From contig JANYJJ010000061.1 of the NCBI GenBank assembly GCA_025358485.1, forward strand, positions 1 to 42,349: a stretch of DNA of 42,349 nucleotides. Direction: 5' to 3'. Source of the stretch: Burkholderiales bacterium. GTDB taxonomy: Bacteria > Pseudomonadota > Gammaproteobacteria > Burkholderiales > Burkholderiaceae_C. The notes beneath the pieces were generated by a model. It did not search any database. It saw only the letters and a program-made list of their open reading frames with translations, and had not been told where the DNA came from. Numbering within the stretch: position 1 is the first letter of the stretch; each line of letters opens with the position of its first letter. A program made the position numbers and the translations under genes. Below, in pieces: positions 16,709 to 26,321 of the stretch.

Positions 16709-17134
16709 TCACTTCAGGTGGCCGTTGATCAGCTTGGTCATCTCGAACATCGAGACTTGCGCCTTCTTGAAGATTTCCTTCAGCTTGGCGTCGCCGTTGA
16801 TCATCGTGCGTTTCGCGGCATCTTGAAGGTTGTGCTTCTTGATGTATTCCCACACCTTCTTCGTCACCTCGGTGCGTGGCACGGGGGTGGAGCCAATGAT
16901 CGCGGCGAGTTGCGCGCTGGGGGTCATGGCTTTCATGAAGGCGGCGTTGGGAGCACGTTTCTTCGCAGGATCAGTCACCTTCTTGGCGGCTGCTTTCTTA
17001 GCAGGTGCTGCAGCTTTCTTCGCTGGTGCAGCTTTCTTGGCCGCTGGCGCGGCCGCAGTCACCTTCTTCGCAGGGGCTGCCGCTTTTTTCGCGGGAGCAG
17101 CTTTTTTGGCCGGAGCCTTTTTCGCAGTTGCCAT
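16709..17134 (-). CDS. SWIB-domain protein with histone-H1-like tail
   Basis: The 141-residue protein has an N-terminal half (about 1-57) of repeated AKK, PAKK and AAPAKK, like bacterial histone-H1-type tails, and a C-terminal SWIB/MDM2 domain (about 66-141: MTPSAQLAAIIG, KVWEYIKKHNLQD, MFEMTKLINGHL). SWIB domains are known from chromatin remodellers and, in bacteria, from Chlamydia and betaproteobacteria; the role in bacteria is unclear, but nucleoid binding is the natural guess. The start at 17134 has a GGAGAAA ribosome-binding site 7 bases upstream and removes an unrelated extension that would reach 17389. It is a single gene with its own terminator. Confidence 0.92.
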   Translation of the reverse strand: MATAKKAPAKKAAPAKKAAAPAKKVTAAAPAAKKAAPAKKAAAPAKKAAAKKVTDPAKKRAPNAAFMKAMTPSAQLAAIIGSTPVPRTEVTKKVWEYIKKHNLQDAAKRTMINGDAKLKEIFKKAQVSMFEMTKLINGHLK

Positions 17135-17418
17135 TTTTAATTTCTCCATCAGTCGATTGGTTGATGTGCCGGGCTGGGTGAGGGCCGCGTGGACTCTCAT
17201 TTCTCTCAGGCACCGGACGCGGCGAATGGTAATGCTTGCATGTGCGCTTGAGAAGCTGTTTTCATAGGAGAAACACGCAATCTGACAACAGACCAGCTGC
17301 TTTTGTCGCGGCCATGCATCAAAGCGAGCCTTATCGCGCGTGCACGGTGTTGATTTGCGGCGAGCCATGCGCCGCGCAATGCTGTCCAAGCCGCCACGTT
17401 GCGCGCTATTCTTCGCGC

Positions 17419-17778
17419 ATGAAAATCATCATTCGTTGGATGCTCTTGGCTGCGGCCTTGCTGCTGGTGGCGCACTTGTACTCGGGTGTGACGGTTCAAA
17501 ACTTCACCTCGGCCTTGATCGCGGCTTTTGTGCTGGGCTTGCTCAACACTTTGGTCAGACCGATCTTGGTGTTGCTGACCTTGCCGGTGACCGTCGTCAC
17601 GTTGGGCTTATTTTTGTTCGTCATCAACGCGCTGATGTTTTGGGCGGCGGCCAACATGCTTGACGGCTTGACGGTCACTGGCTTCAAAGCGGCGTTGATC
17701 GGCTCGCTGATTTACAGCCTGTGCGGCATGGTGATTGATGTGGCGATGGAACGTGTCTTCACCAAGAAAGTAACGTGA
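17419..17778 (+). CDS. Phage-holin-family (YvlD-type) membrane protein
   Basis: The 119-residue protein has four hydrophobic helices and the signature LGLLNTLVRPILVLLTLPVT, which defines the small membrane family PF04020. Despite the domain name, it is a chromosomal protein with no lysis genes around it; its function is unknown. The ATG at 17419 is used because the upstream frame is not hydrophobic or conserved-looking. It is isolated: divergent from the SWIB gene and convergent with pbpC, 6 bp away. Confidence 0.88.
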   Translation: MKIIIRWMLLAAALLLVAHLYSGVTVQNFTSALIAAFVLGLLNTLVRPILVLLTLPVTVVTLGLFLFVINALMFWAAANMLDGLTVTGFKAALIGSLIYSLCGMVIDVAMERVFTKKVT

Positions 17779-17784
17779 ACCGCG

Positions 17785-19938
17785 TCACTTGAACTGAACG
17801 GTTTTCACGTTCGCACCGCGCACTTCAAAGCGCACCGTTTGCAGCGTCTGCCCGCTGCGCGACACCAAGCTCAGCGCATGCCGCCCCGGCCACGGCGGCC
17901 AGCTCACACGCGGCCCCGCACCGACGCGCTTGCCGTCCAACATCCACACGCCGCTCTCGCCTTCGAAGGTGATGCGCTGCGCTGCGGGCGGGATGTCTGG
18001 GTCGATGGCAAACAAGCTGCCGTCGCGCGGGCTGCTGATGCCGTAGTGGCGTGCGCCGGTAGTTTGTGCGCCGGTAGTTTGCGCGCTGGCAGTTTGCGCG
18101 CTGGCAGTTTGTGCACTGGCAGTTTGAACCGAAGCGGCTTGCTGCGTTTGTTCGGTGCCAGCGATGAAGACTTCGTCTCTTGAAGCTTCACGCGCTTGTC
18201 CACCTTGTTCAGCGAACTGCGTCGCCACCAACACCACACCTTGCGGCATGCGCGGTGCAACCGATGGTTGTTGACGGTGCAGGTGCCTCACCAGCGTCGC
18301 CCAAATCGGCGCGGCGCCACTCACACCGCTGACTTGGTGCATGGCTTCGCCGCTGGCGTTGCCCACCCACACGCCCACGGTGTAGCGGTCGGTGTAGCCA
18401 ACACACCAGTTGTCGCGCATGTCTTTGCTGGTGCCGGTTTTAACCGCCGCAAAGCCGCGTGTGGCCAGCCAACTGTCCAGCCCGAAGGTGCGCACGCGGG
18501 CGTTGTTGTCGGCCAGGATGTTCGTCGTCAAGTAAGCCGCTGAAGCGTCCAGCGCGCGTTTGGATTTTGCGGCGCGCGTCGGCAAAGCCACCGACGAAAA
18601 CACACCTCCGTTTGCCAGCGCGCGATACGCATTCGTCAACCCAAGCAGGCTGACTTCAGCGCCGCCCAAGGCCAAGGCGTTGCCGTAGTAGCCACCAGAT
18701 TGCGGCAACGCCAAGCCCAAGGCATTGAAGCGTTCGACCAAGGCCTCGGGCCCCAACATCGCGCCCACGCGCACCGCAGGCACGTTCAAGCTGGCCCCCA
18801 AAGCTGTGCGCGCGCTGACCCAACCTTTGAATTCGCGGTCGTAGTTTTGCGGAATGTACAAACCACTTTGCGTGGCGATTTGTGTGGGCGCATCGTCCAA
18901 CAAACTGGCCGGTGTGATGAGCTTTTTCTCAAACGCCAGCGCGTAGATGAAGGGCTTGAGCGTGGAGCCGGGTTGGCGTTTGGCGAGCACGCCGTCCACC
19001 TGTGCCGCGCCCGACAAATCGCCGCTCGACCCCACCCACGCCAGCACCTCGCCCGACGCGTTGTCCAGCACCACCACCGCGCCGTCTTGCACGTTGCGGC
19101 CGTGCAGTTCAGTGAGTTGACGTTGCAGCGCGCTGATGGCCACCCTTTGTAGCGAGGCATCCAAACTGCTGCGTTGTGGTGACTCAGGCGCGGGCTTGAG
19201 CTGACGCGCAAAGTGCGGCGCAAGTTGTTCGCCCAACATCGGCGCGCCTTGTCGCACCAAAGCTGTCTCGGTCAGGGCTGTGATGCCTTCGCATTTCAAC
19301 GCTTGCAGTTGCAGCACACCGCACGCGCGCTGCGCGACCGTGGCGGCAGGCGCATTGGGGCCGCGCAGCAGTGCGGCGGTGATGGCAGCTTCATGCGCAT
19401 CCAAACCGCTGGGGTGTTTGCCAAACAGCGTGAGCGACAGCGCGTTGATGCCCACCACCTCGCCCCTGAAAGGCACCGAGTTGAGATAGGCCTCCAAGAT
19501 GTCGGACTTGCTCCAACGCGCTTCAATTTGTGTGGCGGTGATGGCTTGGCCGATTTTTTGCGTCACGCTGCGCCCGCCCGCAGGCCGCGCCAAGCCGTCG
19601 TCTATCAACCCGGCCAACTGCATGGTCAGTGTGGAGGCGCCGCGCGTTTTGCGATTCCAAGTGTTGCTCCACGCGCTGTTGGCGATGGCGCTCCAGTCGA
19701 CGCCGCTGTGTTCATAAAAGCGCTTGTCTTCGCTGAGCACGACGGCTTGCATCAATGCCGGCGAAATGTCCTGCAAGGCCACCCAAGGCAAGCGCCGCAC
19801 CGTCATGTCAGTGCGCAAGGTTTGGATGGGCGTGCCCACGCGGTCGAGCAACGTGATGTCGGAAGGGCGGTGAGCGCGTTTGAGTTCGGGGAAGGTGGGC
19901 AGGGCTTGGGCGGCCGAGCTGAAGACGAGAAAAATCAT
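17785..19938 (-). CDS. pbpC: Penicillin-binding protein 1C
   Basis: PbpC is a bifunctional peptidoglycan synthase-like enzyme. The 717-residue form has a GT51 glycosyltransferase (SEDKRFYEHSGVDW, E70; RGASTLTMQLAG, 99-110), a transpeptidase with S325-T-L-K328, S383-L-N385 and K500-T-G, and the PBP1C-specific C-terminal domain after a Gln/Thr/Ala linker (about 599-629) made by a 15-bp repeat. The membrane anchor is short (MIFLVFSSAAQAL). The start at 19938 follows a dispersed repeat that provides GAGGGAGGGAG as a possible ribosome-binding site; an ATG at 20082 in the same frame would translate through the repeat. It is downstream of the alpha-2-macroglobulin gene, its usual partner. Confidence 0.92.
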   Translation of the reverse strand: MIFLVFSSAAQALPTFPELKRAHRPSDITLLDRVGTPIQTLRTDMTVRRLPWVALQDISPALMQAVVLSEDKRFYEHSGVDWSAIANSAWSNTWNRKTRGASTLTMQLAGLIDDGLARPAGGRSVTQKIGQAITATQIEARWSKSDILEAYLNSVPFRGEVVGINALSLTLFGKHPSGLDAHEAAITAALLRGPNAPAATVAQRACGVLQLQALKCEGITALTETALVRQGAPMLGEQLAPHFARQLKPAPESPQRSSLDASLQRVAISALQRQLTELHGRNVQDGAVVVLDNASGEVLAWVGSSGDLSGAAQVDGVLAKRQPGSTLKPFIYALAFEKKLITPASLLDDAPTQIATQSGLYIPQNYDREFKGWVSARTALGASLNVPAVRVGAMLGPEALVERFNALGLALPQSGGYYGNALALGGAEVSLLGLTNAYRALANGGVFSSVALPTRAAKSKRALDASAAYLTTNILADNNARVRTFGLDSWLATRGFAAVKTGTSKDMRDNWCVGYTDRYTVGVWVGNASGEAMHQVSGVSGAAPIWATLVRHLHRQQPSVAPRMPQGVVLVATQFAEQGGQAREASRDEVFIAGTEQTQQAASVQTASAQTASAQTASAQTTGAQTTGARHYGISSPRDGSLFAIDPDIPPAAQRITFEGESGVWMLDGKRVGAGPRVSWPPWPGRHALSLVSRSGQTLQTVRFEVRGANVKTVQFK
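18051..18125 (-). repeat. 15-bp tandem repeat, five copies
   Basis: Five consecutive 15-bp units (GTGCGCCGGTAGTTT twice, GCGCGCTGGCAGTTT twice, GTGCACTGGCAGTTT once) lie within pbpC. They encode a QTASA/QTTGA pentapeptide linker between the transpeptidase and the C-terminal domain. Unit identity suggests recent expansion. Confidence 0.95.
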
Positions 19939-19948
19939 CAGGACAAAC

Positions 19949-20153
19949 TCCCTCCCTCTTGACGGGGGAGGGCTGGGTTTGAGGCGGGGCTCGCGAGGCG
20001 CATGCGTCGAGCCCGCTGAACGGCATCGGCTTGCAAGCCGATGCGCGGTGCGAGGCTGGGGGTGAGAACTGGAAATACTCATCGCACTTTGCAGGACTGC
20101 CGCGCATCAAAGTTTTCACCCCTCCCCAGCCCTCCCCGTCTAGGGGAGGGGGC
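19949..20153. repeat. Dispersed palindromic repeat, inverted pair
   Basis: Arms at 19949-19985 (CCCTCTTGACGGGGGAGGG) and 20112-20153 (TTTTCACCCCTCCCC and CCCTCCCCGTCTAGGGGAGG) flank a core with its own hairpin (CATCGGCTTGCAAGCCGATG, 20024-20043). The element fills the pbpC / alpha-2-macroglobulin gap and ends 10 bp before the pbpC start. Confidence 0.8.
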
Positions 20154-20173
20154 AGCTCCAACAACATCAGCCT

Positions 20174-23100
20174 TCACGGGGACACCTCGATCAGCGCATT
20201 CGGTATCTCCCCAAAACTCTCAGGCGCATACATCGCCTCGACCCTGGACGGAGGCAGCGCAAACTTGCCGGGGTTGTTCAGGCGCACGGTGTATTCGACC
20301 GTGTGTTTGCCGCGCGGCAGGTACTCGAAGTAACTGCGAAACGCTTCAAACGTGCGCTCTTCATAGGCGGGCCACGCGTTGCCAGATCGCTTTTCGCCGC
20401 CTGTCGCAATGGCCGAATCGCGTCCCAAACCCGAGCCCAAAATCGTCGCACCGCCAGGCACCGGGTCACTCACCACCACCCAGGTCATGTCGCTTTGCGC
20501 ATCAATTTCCAAACGCACCCGCAGCACATCACCGCGCGACCATTTACTTTTGTCTTTTTGCTCGACGGCAGTGAGGGTGCGCGTCAAGCTATAGCCCGCG
20601 TTGATCGGTTTCTTCAGCGCCACGGCCGCCCAACTTTGCACCGTGAGCCACGGTCTGCCGCTGCCTTCTTGCGTCACGGTGAGCGATGACGCCTCAACAG
20701 GCCACGCCAACTTCACGCTGCCGCCCGTCGGTGATTTGCCCCAATCGACGCTGCCAGTTTTGTCGCCCAAGGCGGCTTTTGTGATCCCGCCGACCTTCAC
20801 CGATTCAAACTTCGCGGTGAATTTGTCCAGCGCCAGCGAGCCCCACAAATTCGCGGTCGTGGTCAACCACGCACCCGACTTTTGACGGCCCAGCGAGCCC
20901 ACCACCATGCGCGGCAAATCATCTTTCCAGGCCGGATCGTCCATCACGGCCAGCATCAGGCGCGCGGCGTTGGCGTCGGCGCTGTCCATCAGCCACCACC
21001 AAAAATCGTCGTCCTCGTTGCTGAATTTCAGCGTGGTGCCCGCGTAAGTCAAACGGCTGCGCAAGATTTGATTGGCCTCCTCGATGCGTTTGCTTTGGTT
21101 CTGCACGCCGTCCAATTTTTTCAAGATGCGCAACCAGTCAATCACCGCCGCGGTGGGCCACACATTCGGCGTCAGGTTGATGGAGCCCAGCATCTTGGGG
21201 CTTGCGCGGCCGTATCGGCTGAGTGCCTCAATGGCCGCGAGTTTGCGCACATCCAGGTCCGCCTTCGGCGACCAAAACTTGCGCTCGATGCGGCCTTCCA
21301 CAAACGCCACCAAGCCCGCCAACATCGCGTCGCGCGCAGGGGCAGGCAATTCAAAACCCGCCTCGTGTGTGGCGGCCAGCACGTAGGCGGTCAGGCGGTC
21401 GCTGCCGCGCGGGCCGTCTTCGGTGCGTGGCGGGAAGTAGCTGGCCAAGCCGTCGCTGTCCAAATAGGTAGGCAATGCGTTGGCCACTTGCGCCCACAAC
21501 TTGGCGTCTTTCAGGCCGACGGCTTTGGATGTTTTTTGCTCCAGGCAAACAAAAGGGTAGGTCTCGAAGTAACGCCGCATGCCGGGCAGCGCGCCGCTGA
21601 GTTGCGCTTGCGCGGCCAGCACCAGGCCGCCACGTTTGATGCCCACGTCCGGCAACGCATCTTGCGGTGCGGCCACGGGCAAAGTGAAGTTGCCGTCCAG
21701 CTGTTGCAGCGTGGCCTGCATCACGCGCACCGGCACGGCGGTGGACACGAGCTGCGTGAATTTTATGCGGTCTTTGCTGCGCGTGCTGCTCATCCCGGTA
21801 CCACCGCCCTGTTCCTCGGCCGACGCCTCCCAAGTCACGCTGATGGCGTCCAGCGGCACGTTGATGGGCCACACCAACTCGGTGGCCGCGCCCGCCGCAA
21901 TCACCACGTCTTGTGGCGGCAAAACCAAAGGCGCGCGGTTGAGGTCTGCGCCTGCCGGTGTGTTCACCGTGCCTTGCAAACTGGCGCGCACTTTCATCTC
22001 GCGCGCTGTCGTGTTGCGCAGCGTCAGCATGGCGCTGAACTGGTCGCCTTCACGCACCAGGGGCGGCAAGCCTGAGAGCATTTGCAAGTCTTGCGTCACG
22101 CGGATGGACGTGCTGCCGTTGCCAAACTTTTGCGCGCCGTCGTCGGCAATGGCCACCAACTTGAAGCTGGTGAGCGAATCGTTCAGTGGCACGTCCACTT
22201 GCGCTTCGCCGTTGGCGTCCAACACCACGCGGGCCTTCCACAACAACAAGGTGTCAAACAACTCGCGCGTGCCGCCGCGACCCCCGCCGCCGCCTGCCGC
22301 CACCGCCTTGCGGCCGTAGTGACGGCGGCCAATGATTTCACTTTGCGCGGTGCTGGTTTCCACACCCCAGGCGCGTTGCTGAACCATGGCGCTGAGCAAG
22401 TCCCAACTGGCGTTGCCGCTGAGCGCCAACAGGCCTTCGTCGACCGCCGCAAACGCCACTTCGGTGCCCGCCAAGGGCTTGCCTTCAAACAGCACCTTGA
22501 CCCGCGCTTTGGCGGTTTGGCGAACCGTGTATTGGGGCTGGTCTGCTGTCACCGTGACCTGCAATTCATGCGCTTTGCTGCCCACCTTCAGCGCCGCCAC
22601 GCCCAACTTGAAAGCAGGCTTGGCCAAGTCCACCATGGCGGTGGGCGCTTGGTATTCGCGGCCTTCAAACCAAAAACTGCGCGCCCAGTTCAACGGCTCG
22701 CGCCAGCCCCAGGTGAACAGTGAATACCAAGGCACTTCGCGCACGCGCCCACGCAGCGCCAACACGCTCACGTACACATTCGGACCCCAGGTTTTTTCTA
22801 TCTTCAAGCTCACAGTCGGGTCGTCCCCGCGCAGCGTCACCACGCGCGTGTCGATGACGCCTTCTCGCTCCACCGCCACCAAGGCGGTGGCCTCACGAAA
22901 CGGCATACGCACTTGCAATTGCGCGGTCTCGCCGTGCTCGTAATTTTTCTTCTCGGGCAGCACGTCGATGCGGTCGTCGTTGTCTTGCGCAAACCAAAGT
23001 TCACCTTGCTTGGTGACCCACACGCTGGAGGCTGCCTGCACCGCGTTACCGCTCGCGTCTTTGCTGGAGGCGATGAGTTCCACCTGCCCCGCGTCTTTCA

Positions 23101-26100
23101 ATTCGGCCTCGCACAACAGCAAACCCCGGTCGTCGGTGCTGCCGCTGCACAGCGCACCCAGGTCGCGCAATTCAGTGCGGTTGTCATACGCATAAAAACC
23201 GCCCACCATGCGCTTGCGGGTGCTGATGACTTGGCTCAAACGGCCACGCACTTCTATGCTTTGGCCCTTGATGGCTTTGCCCGTGGTGTCGAGCGCCAAC
23301 GCAGTGAATTTCACTTTGCCTCGGTTGCTGGCCCACGAACCTGTCTTCATGCCCAACACCACAGCACTGGGCCACAACTGGATGGAAGTGGAGGCGGTTT
23401 GCACTTCGCCGTTGGGGTCGTTGAAGGTGACCTCGGCAGTCACTTCGCTGGGTTGGGTGACGGCCCCAAATTCTTTCAGCGTGAAGCTGGCTGCGCCGTT
23501 TTTGTCGGTGGTCAGCGCCAGCTTGTCTGCGATGAGTTTGCCGTTGCCTGATGACGAAGAAGAAGACCCTGAAGACTCGCCTTCTTCATCGCGGCTGTTG
23601 TCCGATTTGCTTAGCTCACGCGGTGCGTCGAAGGTGAATTCGTCGTAGCCGCTGAAGCTCGCATAGCGACTTCGCAGCAGCGCACTGGCTCGCGCCGGGG
23701 CCATGGCCATGCCACCGCCAGAGAAGTAATTCAGTTGCACTGCCACCGCCAATTCTTTGGGTGCAGCAGGCACTAGCTTGGGCCCGCTGACACGCGCATC
23801 CACCAACGGCAAGCGAAATTCCTCGACCCGAAAACTGCCGCTGCTCCACTGCCTGTTTCGCGACTCGGCTGCGCTGTCGCGTTCCAGAATCACCTCGTAC
23901 ACACCGAGCTTGGCGGCAGGCGGAATGTTCCAGGTTGACGTCGCACTGCGCACGCCGTTCCAACTGAGCGCCTGCACAAATTCTTGGCCGCTGCCTTGGT
24001 GCACCACCTTCATGCGCGTGGGCAGATCGGCGGCTTTGAAGTTGGCCAATCCGGTGCTGACTTCAGACCGCACAAAGTGCTTCATTGACACCGTCTCGCC
24101 CGCGCGAAACAGGCTGCGATCAAACACCGTGGCGGCGCGCGCTTCAGCGTCGCCGTTGTGGCCCGCAGCGCTGGCAGTGGGCACGTTAAAGCGCCAAGGC
24201 TCGATGCCTTTTTGCCAGTTGCTGAACACGAAAGACGTGTCCATCACCGCCTTTGCATCGGCTTTTCTTGCGGTCACAAACAAGCCCGACTCACCCTCGC
24301 AGCCTTGCCCGTCGGTGTCGAACGCCTTGTCCACTTTGGCCAAGCCCTGGGCGTCGGTTTTGCCAGCCCACAGTGGTTTGCCGTTGCAGTCGTTCACCAC
24401 CACGTCGGCCCCGGCCACCGGCTTGCCTTTGTCGAGCGAGGTGACCCACACCACGCTGTTTTCGCGGCTGCGTTTGAAGTGAACGCCCAGGTTGGTGACC
24501 AGCACGCCGGTGCGCACAAACATCGGTGCTTTTTTGTCGAGCAGGGACTCGCCCAAACGCTGCGATTCGATCTCGACCACAAAGTAGCCGGGCTCGGCCA
24601 GCGGGATGCCGACCACCTCAAACGGGCGCGGGTCGCCGCCTGCGAGCTGTGGCAAGTCCAGCCGTTTGGCGTCTTTGTCGGGCTGGAGCAGCGACAGCTC
24701 GCGCGTGGGCAAATAGCGTTCAGTTTTGCGTTTGATGGTTTTGCCCTTGGCGTCGGTGTCCGTCTCAACCGTGAACCAATCTTTTTCGGGCAGGCCGTGT
24801 TCCTTGGCGCTGATCTGACCGTCGTTGTACTTGGCCACACGCTGGTACCAACGCAAGATGTCGGCGTCGGTTTGCAGCTTTTTCAAGCGCACTTGCCCGC
24901 CTGCTTTTTGGGAAGGATCGGCTTGCGTGCGCAAGTCAGCTTGCACGTGGCGCAGCGTCACCGGCAGCAAAGGGTCAGACAGCTCGATCACGCCAAACGG
25001 TGCGGCCGCAAATTTGGCAATGGGTGGCGCGTCGCCGGTGCTCACCTTCATCGGAAAACTGGCGGCGTTGGCCAAGCTGCGGCCGGCGTTGTCTTTCAAG
25101 CCGGTGGGTATCTCCACCGTGAAGCTGGTGTTCTCAGGCAAGGGTGTTGCAAAGGTCAGAGCACTCACGTCACCGGCCTTGTCGTCTTTGTCGAACACCG
25201 GCATGAACACCGAACCAGCCGCCGCGCCCGCGCTGGGTTTCAACGCCACCTTGGCGGCCCATTCGCGCGGCACCGGCTCAGAAAACACCAAGCGCATCGG
25301 TCGAATAGGCAAACAGGGCGCGTTGGCGCGTTCACGCTCGCAAGTGAATTCAGCCGTAAACGCGGGGCGCACGGTGTAGCGAAAACGCTGCTCGGTGGAA
25401 GTGATGATTTTTGGGTTGGCCGCCGCACCTATGCCCTTGCCCCACACCAAGCGCGCGGCCGCGCCGAAGGGCAAGGGGCGCTTGCAGGCCAGCAACAAAA
25501 CGCGCTCTGCGGCCGCCTTGTTTTTTTCTCCGTCCAGGCGTCGCGCCTTCAACCATTGCGCGCGCTCATCGCCTTCGATCACGCGCACCGCAATGCGCTC
25601 GCCGATGCCTTCCACTTCGCACCAGGCGTTGGTGAGCACCGTGCTTTGCACCGCCGCGCCGTTCAAACGCAGCGCGAAAAATTGGTCTTCAGCCAACTGC
25701 GAGCCTTCCGACGGCGCGATGCTCGTCACCGATGGCCCGCCGGTGTTGAAAGTGAATTCACGCGGGGTACCAGTCAGTGGCGCTGTGTTGGAGCCGATCG
25801 ACGGCTTCCAATCGTCCTTCACCTTGACCACACAGCGCGTGCCGGGCGGCAGCGCCTGCGCAAAATCGTAAAGCCAGATGCGGTCATTCGCCCATCGGCC
25901 AGAACCTGCGGGAACGGGGCCTTGGCAGTTCACGCTCATCGGGTCGGGCAAGCGCAAGTCGCCAAACGGCACCACCGCGTCAGAAAACTTCACCGTGATT
26001 TGACGCACCTGCGCCACCTCGCCTTGCGGGCTGAAGGTGGCGATGGAGGCGGCGGTGCTGTGGCCCGAAACGGTGAGCCACGCGAGTGCGGCGGCTGCAA

Positions 26101-26113
26101 TGAATGAACGCAT
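20174..26113 (-). CDS. Alpha-2-macroglobulin family protein (YfhM-like)
   Basis: Bacterial alpha-2-macroglobulins are large periplasmic protease traps: cleavage of a bait region releases a thioester that binds the attacking protease. The 1979-residue product has a signal peptide (MRSFIAAAALAWLTVSGHST), many MG-like beta domains, a Gly-rich loop (AGGGGGRGG, near residue 1278) and the thioester CLEQ at C1523-Q1526, followed by the helical TED-type domain. A Ser/Asp/Glu-rich stretch (near 838-855) is an added flexible loop. The signal shows no lipobox Cys, unlike E. coli YfhM, so it may be soluble. The start at 26113 removes about 94 unrelated codons. pbpC follows, as is usual. Confidence 0.92.
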   Translation of the reverse strand: MRSFIAAAALAWLTVSGHSTAASIATFSPQGEVAQVRQITVKFSDAVVPFGDLRLPDPMSVNCQGPVPAGSGRWANDRIWLYDFAQALPPGTRCVVKVKDDWKPSIGSNTAPLTGTPREFTFNTGGPSVTSIAPSEGSQLAEDQFFALRLNGAAVQSTVLTNAWCEVEGIGERIAVRVIEGDERAQWLKARRLDGEKNKAAAERVLLLACKRPLPFGAAARLVWGKGIGAAANPKIITSTEQRFRYTVRPAFTAEFTCERERANAPCLPIRPMRLVFSEPVPREWAAKVALKPSAGAAAGSVFMPVFDKDDKAGDVSALTFATPLPENTSFTVEIPTGLKDNAGRSLANAASFPMKVSTGDAPPIAKFAAAPFGVIELSDPLLPVTLRHVQADLRTQADPSQKAGGQVRLKKLQTDADILRWYQRVAKYNDGQISAKEHGLPEKDWFTVETDTDAKGKTIKRKTERYLPTRELSLLQPDKDAKRLDLPQLAGGDPRPFEVVGIPLAEPGYFVVEIESQRLGESLLDKKAPMFVRTGVLVTNLGVHFKRSRENSVVWVTSLDKGKPVAGADVVVNDCNGKPLWAGKTDAQGLAKVDKAFDTDGQGCEGESGLFVTARKADAKAVMDTSFVFSNWQKGIEPWRFNVPTASAAGHNGDAEARAATVFDRSLFRAGETVSMKHFVRSEVSTGLANFKAADLPTRMKVVHQGSGQEFVQALSWNGVRSATSTWNIPPAAKLGVYEVILERDSAAESRNRQWSSGSFRVEEFRLPLVDARVSGPKLVPAAPKELAVAVQLNYFSGGGMAMAPARASALLRSRYASFSGYDEFTFDAPRELSKSDNSRDEEGESSGSSSSSSGNGKLIADKLALTTDKNGAASFTLKEFGAVTQPSEVTAEVTFNDPNGEVQTASTSIQLWPSAVVLGMKTGSWASNRGKVKFTALALDTTGKAIKGQSIEVRGRLSQVISTRKRMVGGFYAYDNRTELRDLGALCSGSTDDRGLLLCEAELKDAGQVELIASSKDASGNAVQAASSVWVTKQGELWFAQDNDDRIDVLPEKKNYEHGETAQLQVRMPFREATALVAVEREGVIDTRVVTLRGDDPTVSLKIEKTWGPNVYVSVLALRGRVREVPWYSLFTWGWREPLNWARSFWFEGREYQAPTAMVDLAKPAFKLGVAALKVGSKAHELQVTVTADQPQYTVRQTAKARVKVLFEGKPLAGTEVAFAAVDEGLLALSGNASWDLLSAMVQQRAWGVETSTAQSEIIGRRHYGRKAVAAGGGGGRGGTRELFDTLLLWKARVVLDANGEAQVDVPLNDSLTSFKLVAIADDGAQKFGNGSTSIRVTQDLQMLSGLPPLVREGDQFSAMLTLRNTTAREMKVRASLQGTVNTPAGADLNRAPLVLPPQDVVIAAGAATELVWPINVPLDAISVTWEASAEEQGGGTGMSSTRSKDRIKFTQLVSTAVPVRVMQATLQQLDGNFTLPVAAPQDALPDVGIKRGGLVLAAQAQLSGALPGMRRYFETYPFVCLEQKTSKAVGLKDAKLWAQVANALPTYLDSDGLASYFPPRTEDGPRGSDRLTAYVLAATHEAGFELPAPARDAMLAGLVAFVEGRIERKFWSPKADLDVRKLAAIEALSRYGRASPKMLGSINLTPNVWPTAAVIDWLRILKKLDGVQNQSKRIEEANQILRSRLTYAGTTLKFSNEDDDFWWWLMDSADANAARLMLAVMDDPAWKDDLPRMVVGSLGRQKSGAWLTTTANLWGSLALDKFTAKFESVKVGGITKAALGDKTGSVDWGKSPTGGSVKLAWPVEASSLTVTQEGSGRPWLTVQSWAAVALKKPINAGYSLTRTLTAVEQKDKSKWSRGDVLRVRLEIDAQSDMTWVVVSDPVPGGATILGSGLGRDSAIATGGEKRSGNAWPAYEERTFEAFRSYFEYLPRGKHTVEYTVRLNNPGKFALPPSRVEAMYAPESFGEIPNALIEVSP

Positions 26114-26282
26114 CGTCTGTCCCCTTTGGGTCGCGCACCCACGTTGGCGCGCGGCGGTCGAGTCTAGGTGGACTTTGGACAAGCTGATTGAGAGGGTCAG
26201 CACTCGGACTTGATGGCAACGGCGTGTCCGACTTGTTGGCGTCTCCACAATTTTTCGACAAACTCGTCGCGGTTTTTGTGTT

Positions 26283-26292
26283 ACGTTAACGT
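26283..26292. promoter_or_regulatory. Possible operator palindrome
   Basis: The perfect 10-bp palindrome ACGTTAACGT lies 29 bp before the antitoxin start, where a ribbon-helix-helix antitoxin would repress its own operon. Binding is inferred from position only. Confidence 0.35.
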
Positions 26293-26321
26293 CTCTCAAT
26301 TCTGCAATCAAGTCGACTGCC

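Noticed and set aside
17419..17778. A prophage lysis cassette, from the holin family name
   Set aside because: No endolysin, spanin or phage structural genes are nearby; this membrane family is common on bacterial chromosomes.
18051..18125. A CRISPR-like array
   Set aside because: The 15-bp units are contiguous with no spacers and are in frame inside pbpC, so this is a coding minisatellite.
24158..26107. A 649-codon plus-strand open frame opposite the alpha-2-macroglobulin gene
   Set aside because: It mirrors the GC-rich codons of a clear minus-strand gene. Its His/Arg/Ala-rich translation has no recognisable domain or start signal.
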